This document shows positions 42,915 through 51,389 of a stretch of DNA of 64,000 bases, one piece after another. How positions within the stretch are numbered: the stretch's first letter is position 1; each line of letters begins with the position of its first letter. A program made the position numbers and the translations under genes. The stretch spans positions 252,569 through 316,568 of the forward strand of contig CALKVK010000033.1 in NCBI GenBank assembly GCA_937996235.1, given 5' to 3'. This stretch comes from an uncultured bacterium. GTDB taxonomy: Bacteria > Planctomycetota > JAJSAM01 > JAJVHW01. The notes beneath the pieces are model-generated. The model had not been told where the DNA came from. It did not search any database and was given only the letters and a program-made list of their open reading frames with translations.

Positions 42915-43703
42915 ATGCTCGTCACGTCGCTCAACCCGCTCGGCGTCCCGCGTCTCGGCGTGAACGTGGACCACGTCGCGACCGTGCGGCAGGCGCGCGG
43001 CGGGACCGAGCCCGACCCGGTCGCGGCTGCCGTGCTCGCGGAGCAGGCGGGCGCCGACGGCATCACCGTGCACCTGCGCGAGGACCGGCGCCACATCCAG
43101 GAGCGCGACGTGCGCGTGCTGCGCGGCTTCGTCCGCCGCCTCAACCTCGAGCTGGCCCTCGAGGCCGAGGTGGTGCGCATCGCGTGCGAGCTGCGGCCCC
43201 ACGCGGCGTGCCTCGTGCCCGAGCGGCGCGAGGAGGTCACGACCGAGGGCGGGCTCGACTGCACGCGCGACCCCGAGCGCCTCGCGGACGTCGTCGGCCG
43301 GCTGCGCGACGTCGGCGCCGAGGTGTCCGTCTTCATCGACCCGGACGTCGGACAGCTCCGCGCCGCGCTCGCCGCGGGCGCGACGGCCGTCGAGCTGCAC
43401 ACCGGCCGCTACGCCCAGGCGCGCCCCGGACGCGCACGCGAGGTGGCGCTGGCGGAGCTGCGCATGGCGGCCGTCGCGGCGCTCGAGATCGGGCTGCACG
43501 TGCACGCGGGCCACGGCCTCGACTACCGCAACGTCGCGGCCGTCGCGCGCCTCGACGGCGTCGAGGAGCTGAACATCGGCCACGCGATCGTGGCGCGGGC
43601 GCTGTCGGTCGGCATGGGCGGCGCCGTGCGCGAGATGCGCCGCGCGATGCACGACGCCGTCATGGCGTGCCTCGCCGACGACCTGCTCGACGGAGACCTG
43701 TGA
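42915..43703 (+). CDS. pdxJ: Pyridoxine 5'-phosphate synthase
   Basis: A 262-residue TIM-barrel enzyme condensing 1-deoxy-xylulose-5-P with 3-amino-2-oxopropyl phosphate in DXP-dependent vitamin B6 synthesis. Signature segments: LGVNVDHVATVRQARGG near the N-terminus, GADGITVHLREDRRHI, EVSVFIDPDV, AVELHTGRYA, HAGHGLDYRNV, ELNIGHAIVARALSVGM. Length fits. It is followed after 31 bases by dapA on the same strand. Confidence 0.97.
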   Translation: MLVTSLNPLGVPRLGVNVDHVATVRQARGGTEPDPVAAAVLAEQAGADGITVHLREDRRHIQERDVRVLRGFVRRLNLELALEAEVVRIACELRPHAACLVPERREEVTTEGGLDCTRDPERLADVVGRLRDVGAEVSVFIDPDVGQLRAALAAGATAVELHTGRYAQARPGRAREVALAELRMAAVAALEIGLHVHAGHGLDYRNVAAVARLDGVEELNIGHAIVARALSVGMGGAVREMRRAMHDAVMACLADDLLDGDL

Positions 43704-43734
43704 CGCCGGGGCGCACGGCGCCGGGAGGTGTGCG

Positions 43735-44637
43735 ATGAGCGCTCGCGAGCTGCCGCTCCGGGGGACCTGGACCGCACTCGTCACGCCGTTCGGCGCCGCG
43801 CGCGGCGGCAACGACCCTCCGCTCGACCTCGACGCGCTCGACGCGCTCGTGGACGCGCAGATCGCGGCGGGGGTGGACGTGCTCGTCCCCTGCGGCACCA
43901 CCGGCGAGTCGCCCACGCTCTCGCACGACGAGCACGACGCGGTCGTCGCGCGCGTCGTCCGCCGCGCGGCGGGGCGCGTGCCCGTCGTCGCCGGCGCGGG
44001 CTCGAACTGCACGCACGAGGCGGAGCGCCTGATCGCGAGCGCCGCCGCCGCGGGCGCCGACGGCGTCCTCGTCGTCTGCCCCTACTACAACCGCCCGAGC
44101 CAGCGCATGCTGCTCGAGCACTTCGCGACGCTGGCCGACGGGAGCCGCGTGCCGATCGTGCTCTACAACATCCCGGGCCGCACGGGCGTCAACCTGGAAC
44201 CCGAGAGCGTGGCGCGTCTCGCAGCGGAGCACCCGCGGATCGTGGCGATCAAGGAGGCGGCGGGCTCGGTCGAGCAGGTGGCGCGCATCCGCACGCTCTC
44301 GCCGATCGCGATCCTCTCGGGCGACGACGCGCTCACGCTGCCGATGATGACCGTCGGCGCGACCGGGGTCGTCTCGGTCGCGAGCAACGTCGTCCCGCGC
44401 GCCGTCTGCGATCTGGTGCGGCTCGCGGAGGGCGGGCATCTGCACGAGGCCGCCGCTGCGCACGCGCGCCTGCTCCCGCTGTTCCGGGCGCTGTTCGTCG
44501 AGCCGAACCCCGTGCCCGTGAAGTGCGCGCTGCGGCTCCTCGGCCGCGGCAACGGACTCGTCCGTCGCCCCCTGCTCCCGGCGCTCGCCGAGACCGAGGC
44601 CCGCCTGCGCGAGCTGCTCGCGGCCGTCTCCGCGTAG
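43735..44637 (+). CDS. dapA: 4-hydroxy-tetrahydrodipicolinate synthase
   Basis: A 300-residue class I aldolase of the DapA/NAL family. Schiff-base lysine K173 in VAIKEAAGS, Y144 in LYNIPGRTGVNL, and GTTGESPTL at 54-62 are all intact. It makes the first committed step of lysine and diaminopimelate synthesis. GGGAGG precedes the ATG by 6 bases. pdxJ-dapA look like one transcript, though they serve different pathways. A related aldolase activity cannot be excluded, but R149 of the GRTG segment supports DapA. Confidence 0.93.
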   Translation: MSARELPLRGTWTALVTPFGAARGGNDPPLDLDALDALVDAQIAAGVDVLVPCGTTGESPTLSHDEHDAVVARVVRRAAGRVPVVAGAGSNCTHEAERLIASAAAAGADGVLVVCPYYNRPSQRMLLEHFATLADGSRVPIVLYNIPGRTGVNLEPESVARLAAEHPRIVAIKEAAGSVEQVARIRTLSPIAILSGDDALTLPMMTVGATGVVSVASNVVPRAVCDLVRLAEGGHLHEAAAAHARLLPLFRALFVEPNPVPVKCALRLLGRGNGLVRRPLLPALAETEARLRELLAAVSA

Positions 44638-44799
44638 CGCGTCGCGACGCGCGGCACCGCCCGCGACCGCGCCGCGCCGCCCGACGTGGCGCGCTCCGGC
44701 GCGAATCCGCCCGTCGTCCCCCGGCGACCTTGCGTCTGCCGGGTGGGCCTGCGGCCGCCGCCTCCCGGGCTCGGGGGCGCGCGGCCGGCGGGAGGCGCC

Positions 44800-45453
44800 A
44801 TGGCGTGGAGCGGAGCATGCGGTGCGAGGGCACCCGGTGGGGCGGGGGTCGGGGTCGCGGTGGCATGGGGCGAGGAGCGTCCGCCGGACTGGGAGCGCAC
44901 GGACCCCTGCCTGGTGGACGCGGCCCGCGGCGGCTGCGAGGCGTCGCTCGGGACGCTCTTCGAGTGCGTCGGCGGGCGCGTCCGCCGCACCACCCGCCGC
45001 ATCCTGCGCGACGAGCACGCCGCCGAGGACGCCGTGCAGGACACGTTCGTCGCGGTGCTCACCGGCCTCCGGCGCCTCGAGGATCCGCACGCCTTCGACG
45101 GCTGGGTGCTGCGCATCGCGCGGAACGTGGCGATCAACGCGGCCCGCCGCCGCTCGCGCTGCGTGCCCTCGCCGTACGTGCACGCCGACGACCACGGCCA
45201 CGTCGTCGGCGAGCGCGTGCTCGCGCGCTCGGGCTGCGCCGAGGCGACGCCGCTCGGGGCGACGCTCCTCCGCGCGCAGTACGCCTCGCTCTCGTCGCTC
45301 GTGCGCGAGACGCTCGAGCTGCGCTACGGCGCGGGCCTCTCGTGCGAGGCGATCGCGCGCCGCCAGGGCGTCTCCATCGCCGCGGTGAAGACGCGCCTGC
45401 ACCGCGCGCGGGCCGACCTCTACGCCGCCGCGCGCGCAGCGTGGACCACGTGA
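44800..45453 (+). CDS. ECF-type RNA polymerase sigma factor
   Basis: A 217-residue sigma-70-family protein. Region 2: LFECVGGRVRRTTRRILRDEHAAEDAVQDTF read as two helices, then VLRIARNVAINAARRRSR. Region 4: LRYGAGLSCEAIARRQGVSIAAVKTRLHRARADL. The N-terminal 35 residues are Gly/Ala-rich. ATG 44800 is chosen for the GGAGG 5 bases upstream. No anti-sigma gene follows. The regulon is unknown. Confidence 0.9.
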   Translation: MAWSGACGARAPGGAGVGVAVAWGEERPPDWERTDPCLVDAARGGCEASLGTLFECVGGRVRRTTRRILRDEHAAEDAVQDTFVAVLTGLRRLEDPHAFDGWVLRIARNVAINAARRRSRCVPSPYVHADDHGHVVGERVLARSGCAEATPLGATLLRAQYASLSSLVRETLELRYGAGLSCEAIARRQGVSIAAVKTRLHRARADLYAAARAAWTT

Positions 45454-45556
45454 GCCGACCACACGCCGCAACGTGTCGCGTCGAGACGCCCGGTAGCCTG
45501 CGCGTCGTCGTCGGCCGACCGCGACGCCACCGTCCGCTCGCCTCGGAGACACGCCC

Positions 45557-45940
45557 ATGCACGCGCACACGCCCGAAGAGGTGCACTCGCTCTGGTCGCA
45601 GGCCTTCGCGGCGGGCGACGTCCGCGCGTTGCTCGCGCTCTACGAGCCGGGCGCCGTGCTGGCACCGTCGCCTGCCGAGCCCCACGCCGGCCCCGAGGCC
45701 ATCCGCGCGGTGCTCGAGGGCTTCCTCGGTCTCCGACCGACCTTCGAGATGGCGCCGCCGCGCGTCGTGCGCGCAGGCGACGTCGCCCTCCTCTTCGCCG
45801 ACTGGCACCTCGACGGCACCGCCCAGGACGGCTCGCCCGTGCACATGGAGGGCACGACCGCCGACGTCGTCCGCCGCTGCCCCGACGGCGCCTGGCGGAT
45901 GGTCATCGACACGCCGTTCGGCGGGGCGCGCGCGACGTAG
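45557..45940 (+). CDS. SnoaL/DUF4440-like NTF2-fold protein
   Basis: A 127-residue NTF2-fold protein: VHSLWSQAFAAGDVRALLALYEPGAVL, GPEAIRAVLEGFL, ADWHLDGTAQDGSPVHMEGTTADVVRR, WRMVIDTPFG. The pattern is that of the small SnoaL/ketosteroid-isomerase-like family, often uncharacterised small-molecule enzymes. Cytoplasmic, no signal. It stands alone 103 bases after the sigma factor gene. Substrate unknown. Confidence 0.85.
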   Translation: MHAHTPEEVHSLWSQAFAAGDVRALLALYEPGAVLAPSPAEPHAGPEAIRAVLEGFLGLRPTFEMAPPRVVRAGDVALLFADWHLDGTAQDGSPVHMEGTTADVVRRCPDGAWRMVIDTPFGGARAT

Positions 45941-46028
45941 CCCCGCCGGATACGCGCCGGCCACGCGCGAGACGCGGCGCACGCACGCCCTTGGGACCAC
46001 CGGGGCGCTCTGCGAGACTCGCGGCCAC

Positions 46029-47051
46029 ATGGACGCGGACGGCAACAGCGGAGCGGGGCGGGGCGGGGCCGACGTCGTCGCCGTGGTGATCCCCGCGTAC
46101 CGCGCCGCGGGGAGCGTGGGCGCGGTCGTGACCGCCTTCCGCGCGGTGGCGGACCTCGTCGTCGTCGTGGACGACGGCAGCGACGACGCGACCGCGGCGG
46201 CCGCGGAGGCCGCGGGCGGCGCGAACGAAGGCGGCGGCGGCCCCCCGGTCGTCGTGCTGCGTCACCCCGCGAACCGCGGCGTCGGCGCCGCCACCCGCAC
46301 CGCGATCCGCGAGGCGCTCGCGCGCGGAGCCGACATCGTCGTCAAGGCCGACGCCGACGGGCAGATGGACGCCGCCGACCTCCCCGACCTCGTCGCGCCG
46401 CTCCGCGCGCGCGCCGCCGACTGCGCCAAGGGCAACCGCTGGTACCACGGCCGCGCGCTCGAGGCGATGCCGCTCGTCCGCCGCTTCGGCAACCTCGCGC
46501 TCGGCTTCCTGGCGCGCGCCGCGACGGGCGCGTGGCGCGTCGCCGACCCCGTGAACGGCTACGTCGCGTGGCGCGCGGAGGCGCTCGACCTGATCGACCT
46601 CGACCGCGCCGAGGACCGCTACCGCTTCGAGATCAGCATGCTCGGACTGCTCACCGCCGCGGGCGGCGTCGTGGTGGACGTCCCCCTGCCGGCGCGCTAC
46701 GGCGGCGAGACGAGCCATCTGCGGCCGCTGCGCGAGGCACCCGGCTTCGCGTGGTTCCTCGTGCGCGCGCTCTACTCCCGCGTCTGGCGGCAGTACTTCC
46801 TGCACGACATCTCGGCCGTGTCGCTCTTCCTCGTCGCCGGCAAGCTGCTGTCCGTGTTCGGCGTCGTGTTCGGCGCGATCGAGTGGCGCCGCAGCATCGT
46901 CACGGGCATTCCCGCGACCGCCGGCACCGTCCTCCTCGCCGCCCTCCCGACGCTCCTCGGCTTCAACCTGCTCCTGCAGGCCGCCGTCCTCGACATCGGC
47001 CGCACTCCGGGCGTGCCGCTCTCGCGGCACCGGACGAAGCGCAGGCGGTGA
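46029..47051 (+). CDS. Membrane glycosyltransferase family 2 (DPM/polyprenyl-phosphate type)
   Basis: A 340-residue GT2 enzyme. VVIPAYRAAGSVGAVV starts the GT-A fold, LVVVVDDGSDDAT binds nucleotide, KADADGQMD carries the DxD metal motif, and NGYVAWRAEALDLIDLD completes the acceptor part. Two or three C-terminal helices (SLFLVAGKLLSVFGVVFGAIEW, AGTVLLAALPTLLGFNLLLQ) anchor it. It probably loads a sugar onto polyprenyl phosphate or another lipid. The ATG start is taken from the family N-terminus. Confidence 0.9.
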   Translation: MDADGNSGAGRGGADVVAVVIPAYRAAGSVGAVVTAFRAVADLVVVVDDGSDDATAAAAEAAGGANEGGGGPPVVVLRHPANRGVGAATRTAIREALARGADIVVKADADGQMDAADLPDLVAPLRARAADCAKGNRWYHGRALEAMPLVRRFGNLALGFLARAATGAWRVADPVNGYVAWRAEALDLIDLDRAEDRYRFEISMLGLLTAAGGVVVDVPLPARYGGETSHLRPLREAPGFAWFLVRALYSRVWRQYFLHDISAVSLFLVAGKLLSVFGVVFGAIEWRRSIVTGIPATAGTVLLAALPTLLGFNLLLQAAVLDIGRTPGVPLSRHRTKRRR

Positions 47052-47062
47052 GCGGGGGGCGG

Positions 47063-47640
47063 GCACGCCGCGTGCGCAGCACGCGTCGCGCCCGCGTTTC
47101 CAGTGGGGTGCACGCGGACGTGCGAGGCCGTACGTCGAAGTGTCCGCCCCCTCGGCCGCACTGTCCGCGAGCACCCATGGCCTCCGGCACTGGCGCGTGC
47201 GAGGCACGCGCGCGCCGGAGGCGGAGTCGAGTTGTCGGCGTGGTCACGTCGTGCGCGAAAGGCCCGCGGCGCGAGCGCGTAGGGGACTGTCCCAGGCCAG
47301 TTGTCGCCGCCGAGACCGGTCGACGAGTGTCACGACGCACGCCGGCGACAAGTGGGCGGGGACTGTCCCCGGTGACCGTCGAAGTAGCCGCGCCCGCGTC
47401 CACGGCGTCCACCCGTGCCGGGCGCTCCCCAGTTGCCTGTAGCGCTCGATACCGCTCAGCCTTCGCGTCGAACGTCGCGCAGCGCGGAAGGCAAGTGGGG
47501 AGCGCCCTCTTCGCGTGACGGGGGCGTGCACGGGGACGTGCGAGGGTGCACGTCGATCGGTCCGCCCCCGTCGGCCGCACTGTCCGCGAGCACCATCCCG
47601 ATGGCACTGGCTCGCGCGGAGCACGCGCGCGCCATCGCGT
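47063..47640. repeat. Alpha/beta hairpin array I, left part
   Basis: Holds alpha (about 47063-47222), beta (47278-47515) and a diverged alpha (47521-47640). Alpha is three hairpins in series: P1 (CGCGTGC/GCACGCG), P2 (GTGCACGCGGACGTGCGAGG with CGCACTGTCCGCGAGCAC) and P3, here 47180-47222 with arms GCCTCCGGC/GCCGGAGGC. Beta has two: an outer GGGGACTGTCCC hairpin closed by TTGTCGCC/GGCGACAA, and a second with GGGCGCTC/GAGCGCCC arms. No protein-coding signal is credible. It is the main content of the 691-base gap before the NlpC/P60 gene. Confidence 0.75.
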
Positions 47641-47654
47641 GACGCGACCGACTG

Positions 47655-47671
47655 ACGGTGTCTGACACCGT
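47655..47671. repeat. Perfect palindrome ACGGTGTCTGACACCGT
   Basis: An 8-bp stem with a single central T, 60 bases before the box of the NlpC/P60 gene. A partial second copy (GACACCGTTCGCC) follows. REP-like or operator-like; no more can be said. Confidence 0.6.
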
Positions 47672-47730
47672 TCGCCCGACACCGTTCGCCCCGCTCCACC
47701 GCGCACGCGGACGTCGTCCGCCCTCCTCCG

Positions 47731-47736
47731 TACCCT
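47731..47736 (+). promoter_or_regulatory. TACCCT -10-like box of the NlpC/P60 gene
   Basis: TACCCT is followed by 6 bases and GTG 47743. Confidence 0.5.
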
Positions 47737-47742
47737 CGCCGC

Positions 47743-48465
47743 GTGGCCGGCAACAGGACGACCCGTCTGCTCTGGGTGCTCTGGATCGCGCAACTCGCGC
47801 TGTTCCTCGCGGTCTGGCTGCAGCCGGTCAGCAGCCGGATGACGCGCGCGGGCGGGCTCGCGCTGTTCTGCGTCGTCTGGTGCGGGCTCGTGGGCCTGTG
47901 CTGGCGCCGTCGTCCGCTGCGCGTCGCGCTCCTGGCCGTGACGGTCGCGAGCGGCGGCTTCCTGGCGCTCCCGGCGCGTGAACTGCCGAAGGCGGACGCG
48001 CTGCGCGCGGACTACGTCGCCGCGCTGCGCCGCTACGAGGGTGTGGCGTACGTGTGGGGCGGCGAGAGCCCGCGCGGGATCGACTGCTCGGGGCTCGTGC
48101 GCCGCGGGCTCATCGACGCGCTCCTCCACCGCGGTCTCCGCACGCTCGACGGCGGTCTCGTGCGGCGTGCGCTCGTGCTCTGGTGGTACGACACCTCCGC
48201 TGCGGCGCTGGGCCGGGAGCACGACGGGCTGACGGCGCGCCTCCTCGAGGCGCCGAGCATCAACGCGCTCGACGCCGCGCGGCTTGCCGTCGGCGACCTC
48301 GCCGTCACGCGCGACGGCGTGCACGTGCTGGCGTACATCGGCGACGGACGCTGGATCGAGGCCGATCCGGATCTCCATCGCGTCGTGACTCTCGCGGCGC
48401 CGGTGCCGGACAACGCATGGTTCGACACACCCGTGTCGCTCGTGCGCTGGACCTTGCTCCGGTGA
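47743..48465 (+). CDS. Membrane-anchored NlpC/P60 cysteine peptidase
   Basis: A 240-residue protein with three N-terminal membrane helices (about 10-26, 36-53, 58-76) and an outward NlpC/P60 (C40) domain. The catalytic cysteine is C115 in GGESPRGIDCSGLVRRG, with the histidine in DGVHVLAYIGDG. C40 enzymes cut peptide cross-links of peptidoglycan or hydrolyse other amides. It is the only gene between two hairpin arrays and starts 6 bases after TACCCT. Base composition is like its neighbours. Confidence 0.87.
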   Translation: MAGNRTTRLLWVLWIAQLALFLAVWLQPVSSRMTRAGGLALFCVVWCGLVGLCWRRRPLRVALLAVTVASGGFLALPARELPKADALRADYVAALRRYEGVAYVWGGESPRGIDCSGLVRRGLIDALLHRGLRTLDGGLVRRALVLWWYDTSAAALGREHDGLTARLLEAPSINALDAARLAVGDLAVTRDGVHVLAYIGDGRWIEADPDLHRVVTLAAPVPDNAWFDTPVSLVRWTLLR

Positions 48466-48476
48466 GCAGGGGGCGG

Positions 48477-49288
48477 GCACGCCGCGTGCGAAGCACGCGT
48501 CGCGCCCGCGTTTCCAGTGGGGTGCACGCGGGCGTGCGAGGGCGTACGTCGAACTGTCGACCCCCTCGGTCGCACTGTCCGCGAGCACCATCCCGATTGG
48601 CACTGGCGCGTGCGGGAGCACGCGCGCGCCATCGGGTCCGCCGCGTGCGAGGCACGCGGCGTTGCACCGCTTCCGGTGCGAAGCACGCGTCGCGCCCGCG
48701 TTTCCAGTGGGGTGCACGCGGACGTGCGAGGGCGTACGTCGGCCTCGTCTGCCCCCTCGGTCGCACTGCCCGCGAGCACCATCCCGATGGCACTGGCGCG
48801 TGCGAAGCACGCGCGCGCCATCGGGTCCGCCGCGTGCGAGGCACGCGGCGTTGCACCGATTCCGGTGCGAAGCCTCCGTCGCGAGTGCGTAGGGGACTGT
48901 CCCAAGCCAGTTGTCGCCGCCGAGACCGGTCGACGTGTGTCACGACGCACGCCGGCGACAAGTGGGTGGGGACTGTCCCCGGTGACCGTCGCAGTGGCCG
49001 CGCCCGCGTCCACGGCGTCCACCCGTGCCGGGCGCTCGCCAGTTGCTCGGAGCGCTCGATACGGCCGCGCCCTCGGGTCGACGTCCCGCAGCGCGGAGGG
49101 CAAGTGGGGAGCGCCCTCTTCGCGGGGCGGTCACGCCGCGTGCGAAGCACGCGTCGCGCCCGCGTTTCCAGTGGGGTGCACGCGGACGTGCGACACGTAC
49201 GTCGAGAACGTCGACCCCCTCGGCCGCACTGTCCGCGAGCATCATCCCGATGGCACTGGCGCGTGCGGAGCACGCGCGCGCCATCGGG
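48477..49288. repeat. Alpha/beta hairpin array I, right part
   Basis: Holds alpha (48477-48636), alpha (48637-48825), beta (48888-49124) and alpha (49127-49288). P3 of the last alpha is 49246-49288 with arms CCCGATGGC/GCCATCGGG around GCGCGTGC/GCACGCGC and a GGA loop. The beta outer arms are GGGGACTGTCCC (48892-48903) and the GACAAGTGGG...GGGGACTGTCCCC side (from about 48956). It follows the NlpC/P60 stop at once. The remaining 49289-49395 is GC-rich with CGTGTGCG runs and holds nothing recognised. Confidence 0.75.
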
Positions 49289-49395
49289 TGACGTGGCGGT
49301 GCGGGGAGCGCGCACGCGTTCGTCGTCGAGTGCGCGTGGGCGTGCGTGTGCGCGTGCGGGCGCGTGCGCGAGTGGGCGCGACTGCGCGCCCCCGC

Positions 49396-49938
49396 CTACC
49401 TCTCCGCCGCGGCCTTCTCGACGACCTGCTTCAACTGCGCGAGCCCGCCCTCGAACATCTCGCCGAGCATGCGGTCGATGAACAGCGTGCCGAGGAGCCG
49501 CCAGTGCGGTGCGGCGGGGAACTCCCCACGGTCGCTCCACGTCACGCGCGTCCCGCCCGCCTCCGCGGTGTAGACGAACTCGAACGTGTGATCCATGTGG
49601 GTCATCTCGAGGTGCATCGAGACGCCCGTGCGCGCGTCGCTCGCGACGATCTCCTGCGAGCCCTCGCCCATGCGCCCGCCCTTCCACGTGCGCCGTGCGC
49701 CGACACCCGCGGACGGCTCCGACACCTCGAAGCGGATGTCGGGGTCCGCCGTGTCGAAGGTGCTCCAGCGCGGCCACTCGCGGAGCGAGTCGACGAACGG
49801 GTGGATCGCCTCCGGCGGCGCCGCGATCACGATCGAGCGCGAGATCGCGAACGGCCGCGGCAGCAGCAGCCCGACGCCCACGACCAGCACGGCGAGACCG
49901 CCGACGATCCAGAGCGTCAAGATCAGCCAGCCCGGCAT
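49396..49938 (-). CDS. SRPBCC (START-like) domain membrane protein
   Basis: A 180-residue protein with one N-terminal helix (LILTLWIVGGLAVLVVGVGLLL), then a polyketide-cyclase/SRPBCC domain: SRSIVIAAPPEAIHPFVDSLREWPRW, TFEFVYTAEAGGTRVTWSDRG, LLGTLFIDRMLGEMFEGGLAQLKQVVE. This fold binds hydrophobic ligands. GGAGAG precedes ATG 49938. Divergent from the Clp-N gene. Ligand unknown. Confidence 0.85.
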   Translation of the reverse strand: MPGWLILTLWIVGGLAVLVVGVGLLLPRPFAISRSIVIAAPPEAIHPFVDSLREWPRWSTFDTADPDIRFEVSEPSAGVGARRTWKGGRMGEGSQEIVASDARTGVSMHLEMTHMDHTFEFVYTAEAGGTRVTWSDRGEFPAAPHWRLLGTLFIDRMLGEMFEGGLAQLKQVVEKAAAER

Positions 49939-50062
49939 GCGCCTCTCCGTCGTCGCACGTGTTCCGTCCGCCGTCACGGCGGGAGAAGCTACACTGCGGC
50001 GCGCTCGCACCGCGCGGTGGAGCGCCGAGTCGCTACGATGTCGCGCCCAGGGGAGGCTTCGC

Positions 50063-50533
50063 ATGTTCGACCGGTTCTCGCCCCTGGCGCGCGACGTGAT
50101 GCAGAGCGCGAGGCAGAACGCGCTGGAGTTCCGGCACGACCACATCGGGCCGGATCACGTACTCCTCGGCATCGTCGCGACGGACGGGACGGCGACGACG
50201 GCGCTGCACGCGCTCGGCATCGCGCCCGAGCGCGTTCGCGCGGCCGTGCGCGCAGACCTGCGCCCGGGGCGCCACCCGGACACAGGAGCCGTGCCGTTCT
50301 CCCGTCCCGGCAAGCACGTGCTCGAACACGCGCTCGAGGAGGCGCAGAGCGCAGGTGACGGCCACATCGCGACCGGGCACCTGCTCCTCGGCGTCCTTCG
50401 GGAGCGGAAGAGCGTTGCGGCGCGGGCACTCGCGCGGCTGGGGCTGCGGATCGACGGCCTCCGGCCCGCCGTGCAGGCGGCGCTGCGCGCGTCCACGGAC
50501 GTCCGCGACGGTCCGCCGCACCTGGCGCGATAG
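50063..50533 (+). CDS. Stand-alone Clp N-terminal (ClpA/ClpC N) domain protein
   Basis: A 156-residue protein consisting of the two-repeat Clp_N domain: RFSPLARDVMQSARQNALEFRHDHIGPDHVLLGIV and KHVLEHALEEAQSAGDGHIATGHLLLGVLRE. No AAA+ domain follows, so it is not a ClpC unfoldase. Such free N-domains (as in ClpS-like or McsA-linked adaptors) may bind substrates or phospho-arginine. GGGGAGG precedes the ATG, and a TACGAT box lies about 24 bases earlier. Confidence 0.87.
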   Translation: MFDRFSPLARDVMQSARQNALEFRHDHIGPDHVLLGIVATDGTATTALHALGIAPERVRAAVRADLRPGRHPDTGAVPFSRPGKHVLEHALEEAQSAGDGHIATGHLLLGVLRERKSVAARALARLGLRIDGLRPAVQAALRASTDVRDGPPHLAR

Positions 50534-50713
50534 CGACATCGCAGGGCGCACGATCCGTCGCGCGCGCCGCGTGTGCGCGCCTGCGTGCGACCGCCGCGCG
50601 CCACGGCCCTGTCGTCGATGCGGCACGCCCGCTTCGCACCGGGCTACCATCGCGCCGCGCGCGGTGGACGCGCGCACGGACGTCGAGTGGGCGCACACAG
50701 CGAGGCGGAGCGG

Positions 50714-51289
50714 ATGACGAGCCACGAGTCCACCGTGACGATCCACATGGCGGCGAGTCTCGACGGATTCATCGCCCGGCGCGATGGCCGCGTGGACTGG
50801 ATGGACACGTCGGATGTGTTCCCCGGCGGGGAGTCGCTCGGCGCCGACGCGACGGCGGCGTTCCTCGGTTCCATCGACTGCTACGTCATGGGATCGCGCA
50901 CGTACGAGACCGCGCTCCGCTTCGAGTCGGAAGGCCACGGCTGGGCGTACGGCGACACGCCCACGGTCGTCCTCACCACACGTGACCTGCCGCGGACCCG
51001 CGCCACCGTGGAGCTCTGCGCCGGCGATCTCGCGCGGATCGTCGACGAGCGTCTGCGTCCCCGGTTCCGGCGCATCTGGGTCGTCGGCGGCGGTGCGGTT
51101 GCGGGCGAGTGCCTGCGCCGCGGCGTCGCCGACGAGGTCTGCTACTCGATCCTGCCGATCGCGATCGGCGTCGGCATCCCGTTCTTCGCGTCGCTCGACA
51201 GGGACGTTGCGCTGCATCTCGCCGAGGTGCACGCGTACGACAACGGCGTCGTCGACCTGCGCTACCAGGTGAGGCACGGAGTCCGCTGA
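50714..51289 (+). CDS. Dihydrofolate reductase/RibD C-terminal-like protein
   Basis: A 191-residue cytoplasmic protein of the RibD_C/DHFR-like family: TIHMAASLDGFIARRDGRVDW, CYVMGSRTYETAL, PTVVLTTRDLPRTR, IWVVGGGAVAGECLRRGVADEVCYSILPIAIGVGIPFF. These proteins bind NADPH and reduce unknown substrates. The standalone, non-RibD context argues against riboflavin synthesis. GGCGGAG is upstream of the ATG. Confidence 0.87.
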   Translation: MTSHESTVTIHMAASLDGFIARRDGRVDWMDTSDVFPGGESLGADATAAFLGSIDCYVMGSRTYETALRFESEGHGWAYGDTPTVVLTTRDLPRTRATVELCAGDLARIVDERLRPRFRRIWVVGGGAVAGECLRRGVADEVCYSILPIAIGVGIPFFASLDRDVALHLAEVHAYDNGVVDLRYQVRHGVR

Positions 51290-51389
51290 GTCGAGGCGGT
51301 CGGCGCTCGGATCCTCCTCACGTCGATGCGACCTCTCCCTCCGGCTGCCATCCGGTGAGCCGACGCGCCGTGTCCGACGCGACGGCTCC

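Noticed and set aside
47063..49288. CRISPR array
   Set aside because: Units are 110-240 bp, internally palindromic and unevenly spaced, with no short spacer pattern and no cas genes.
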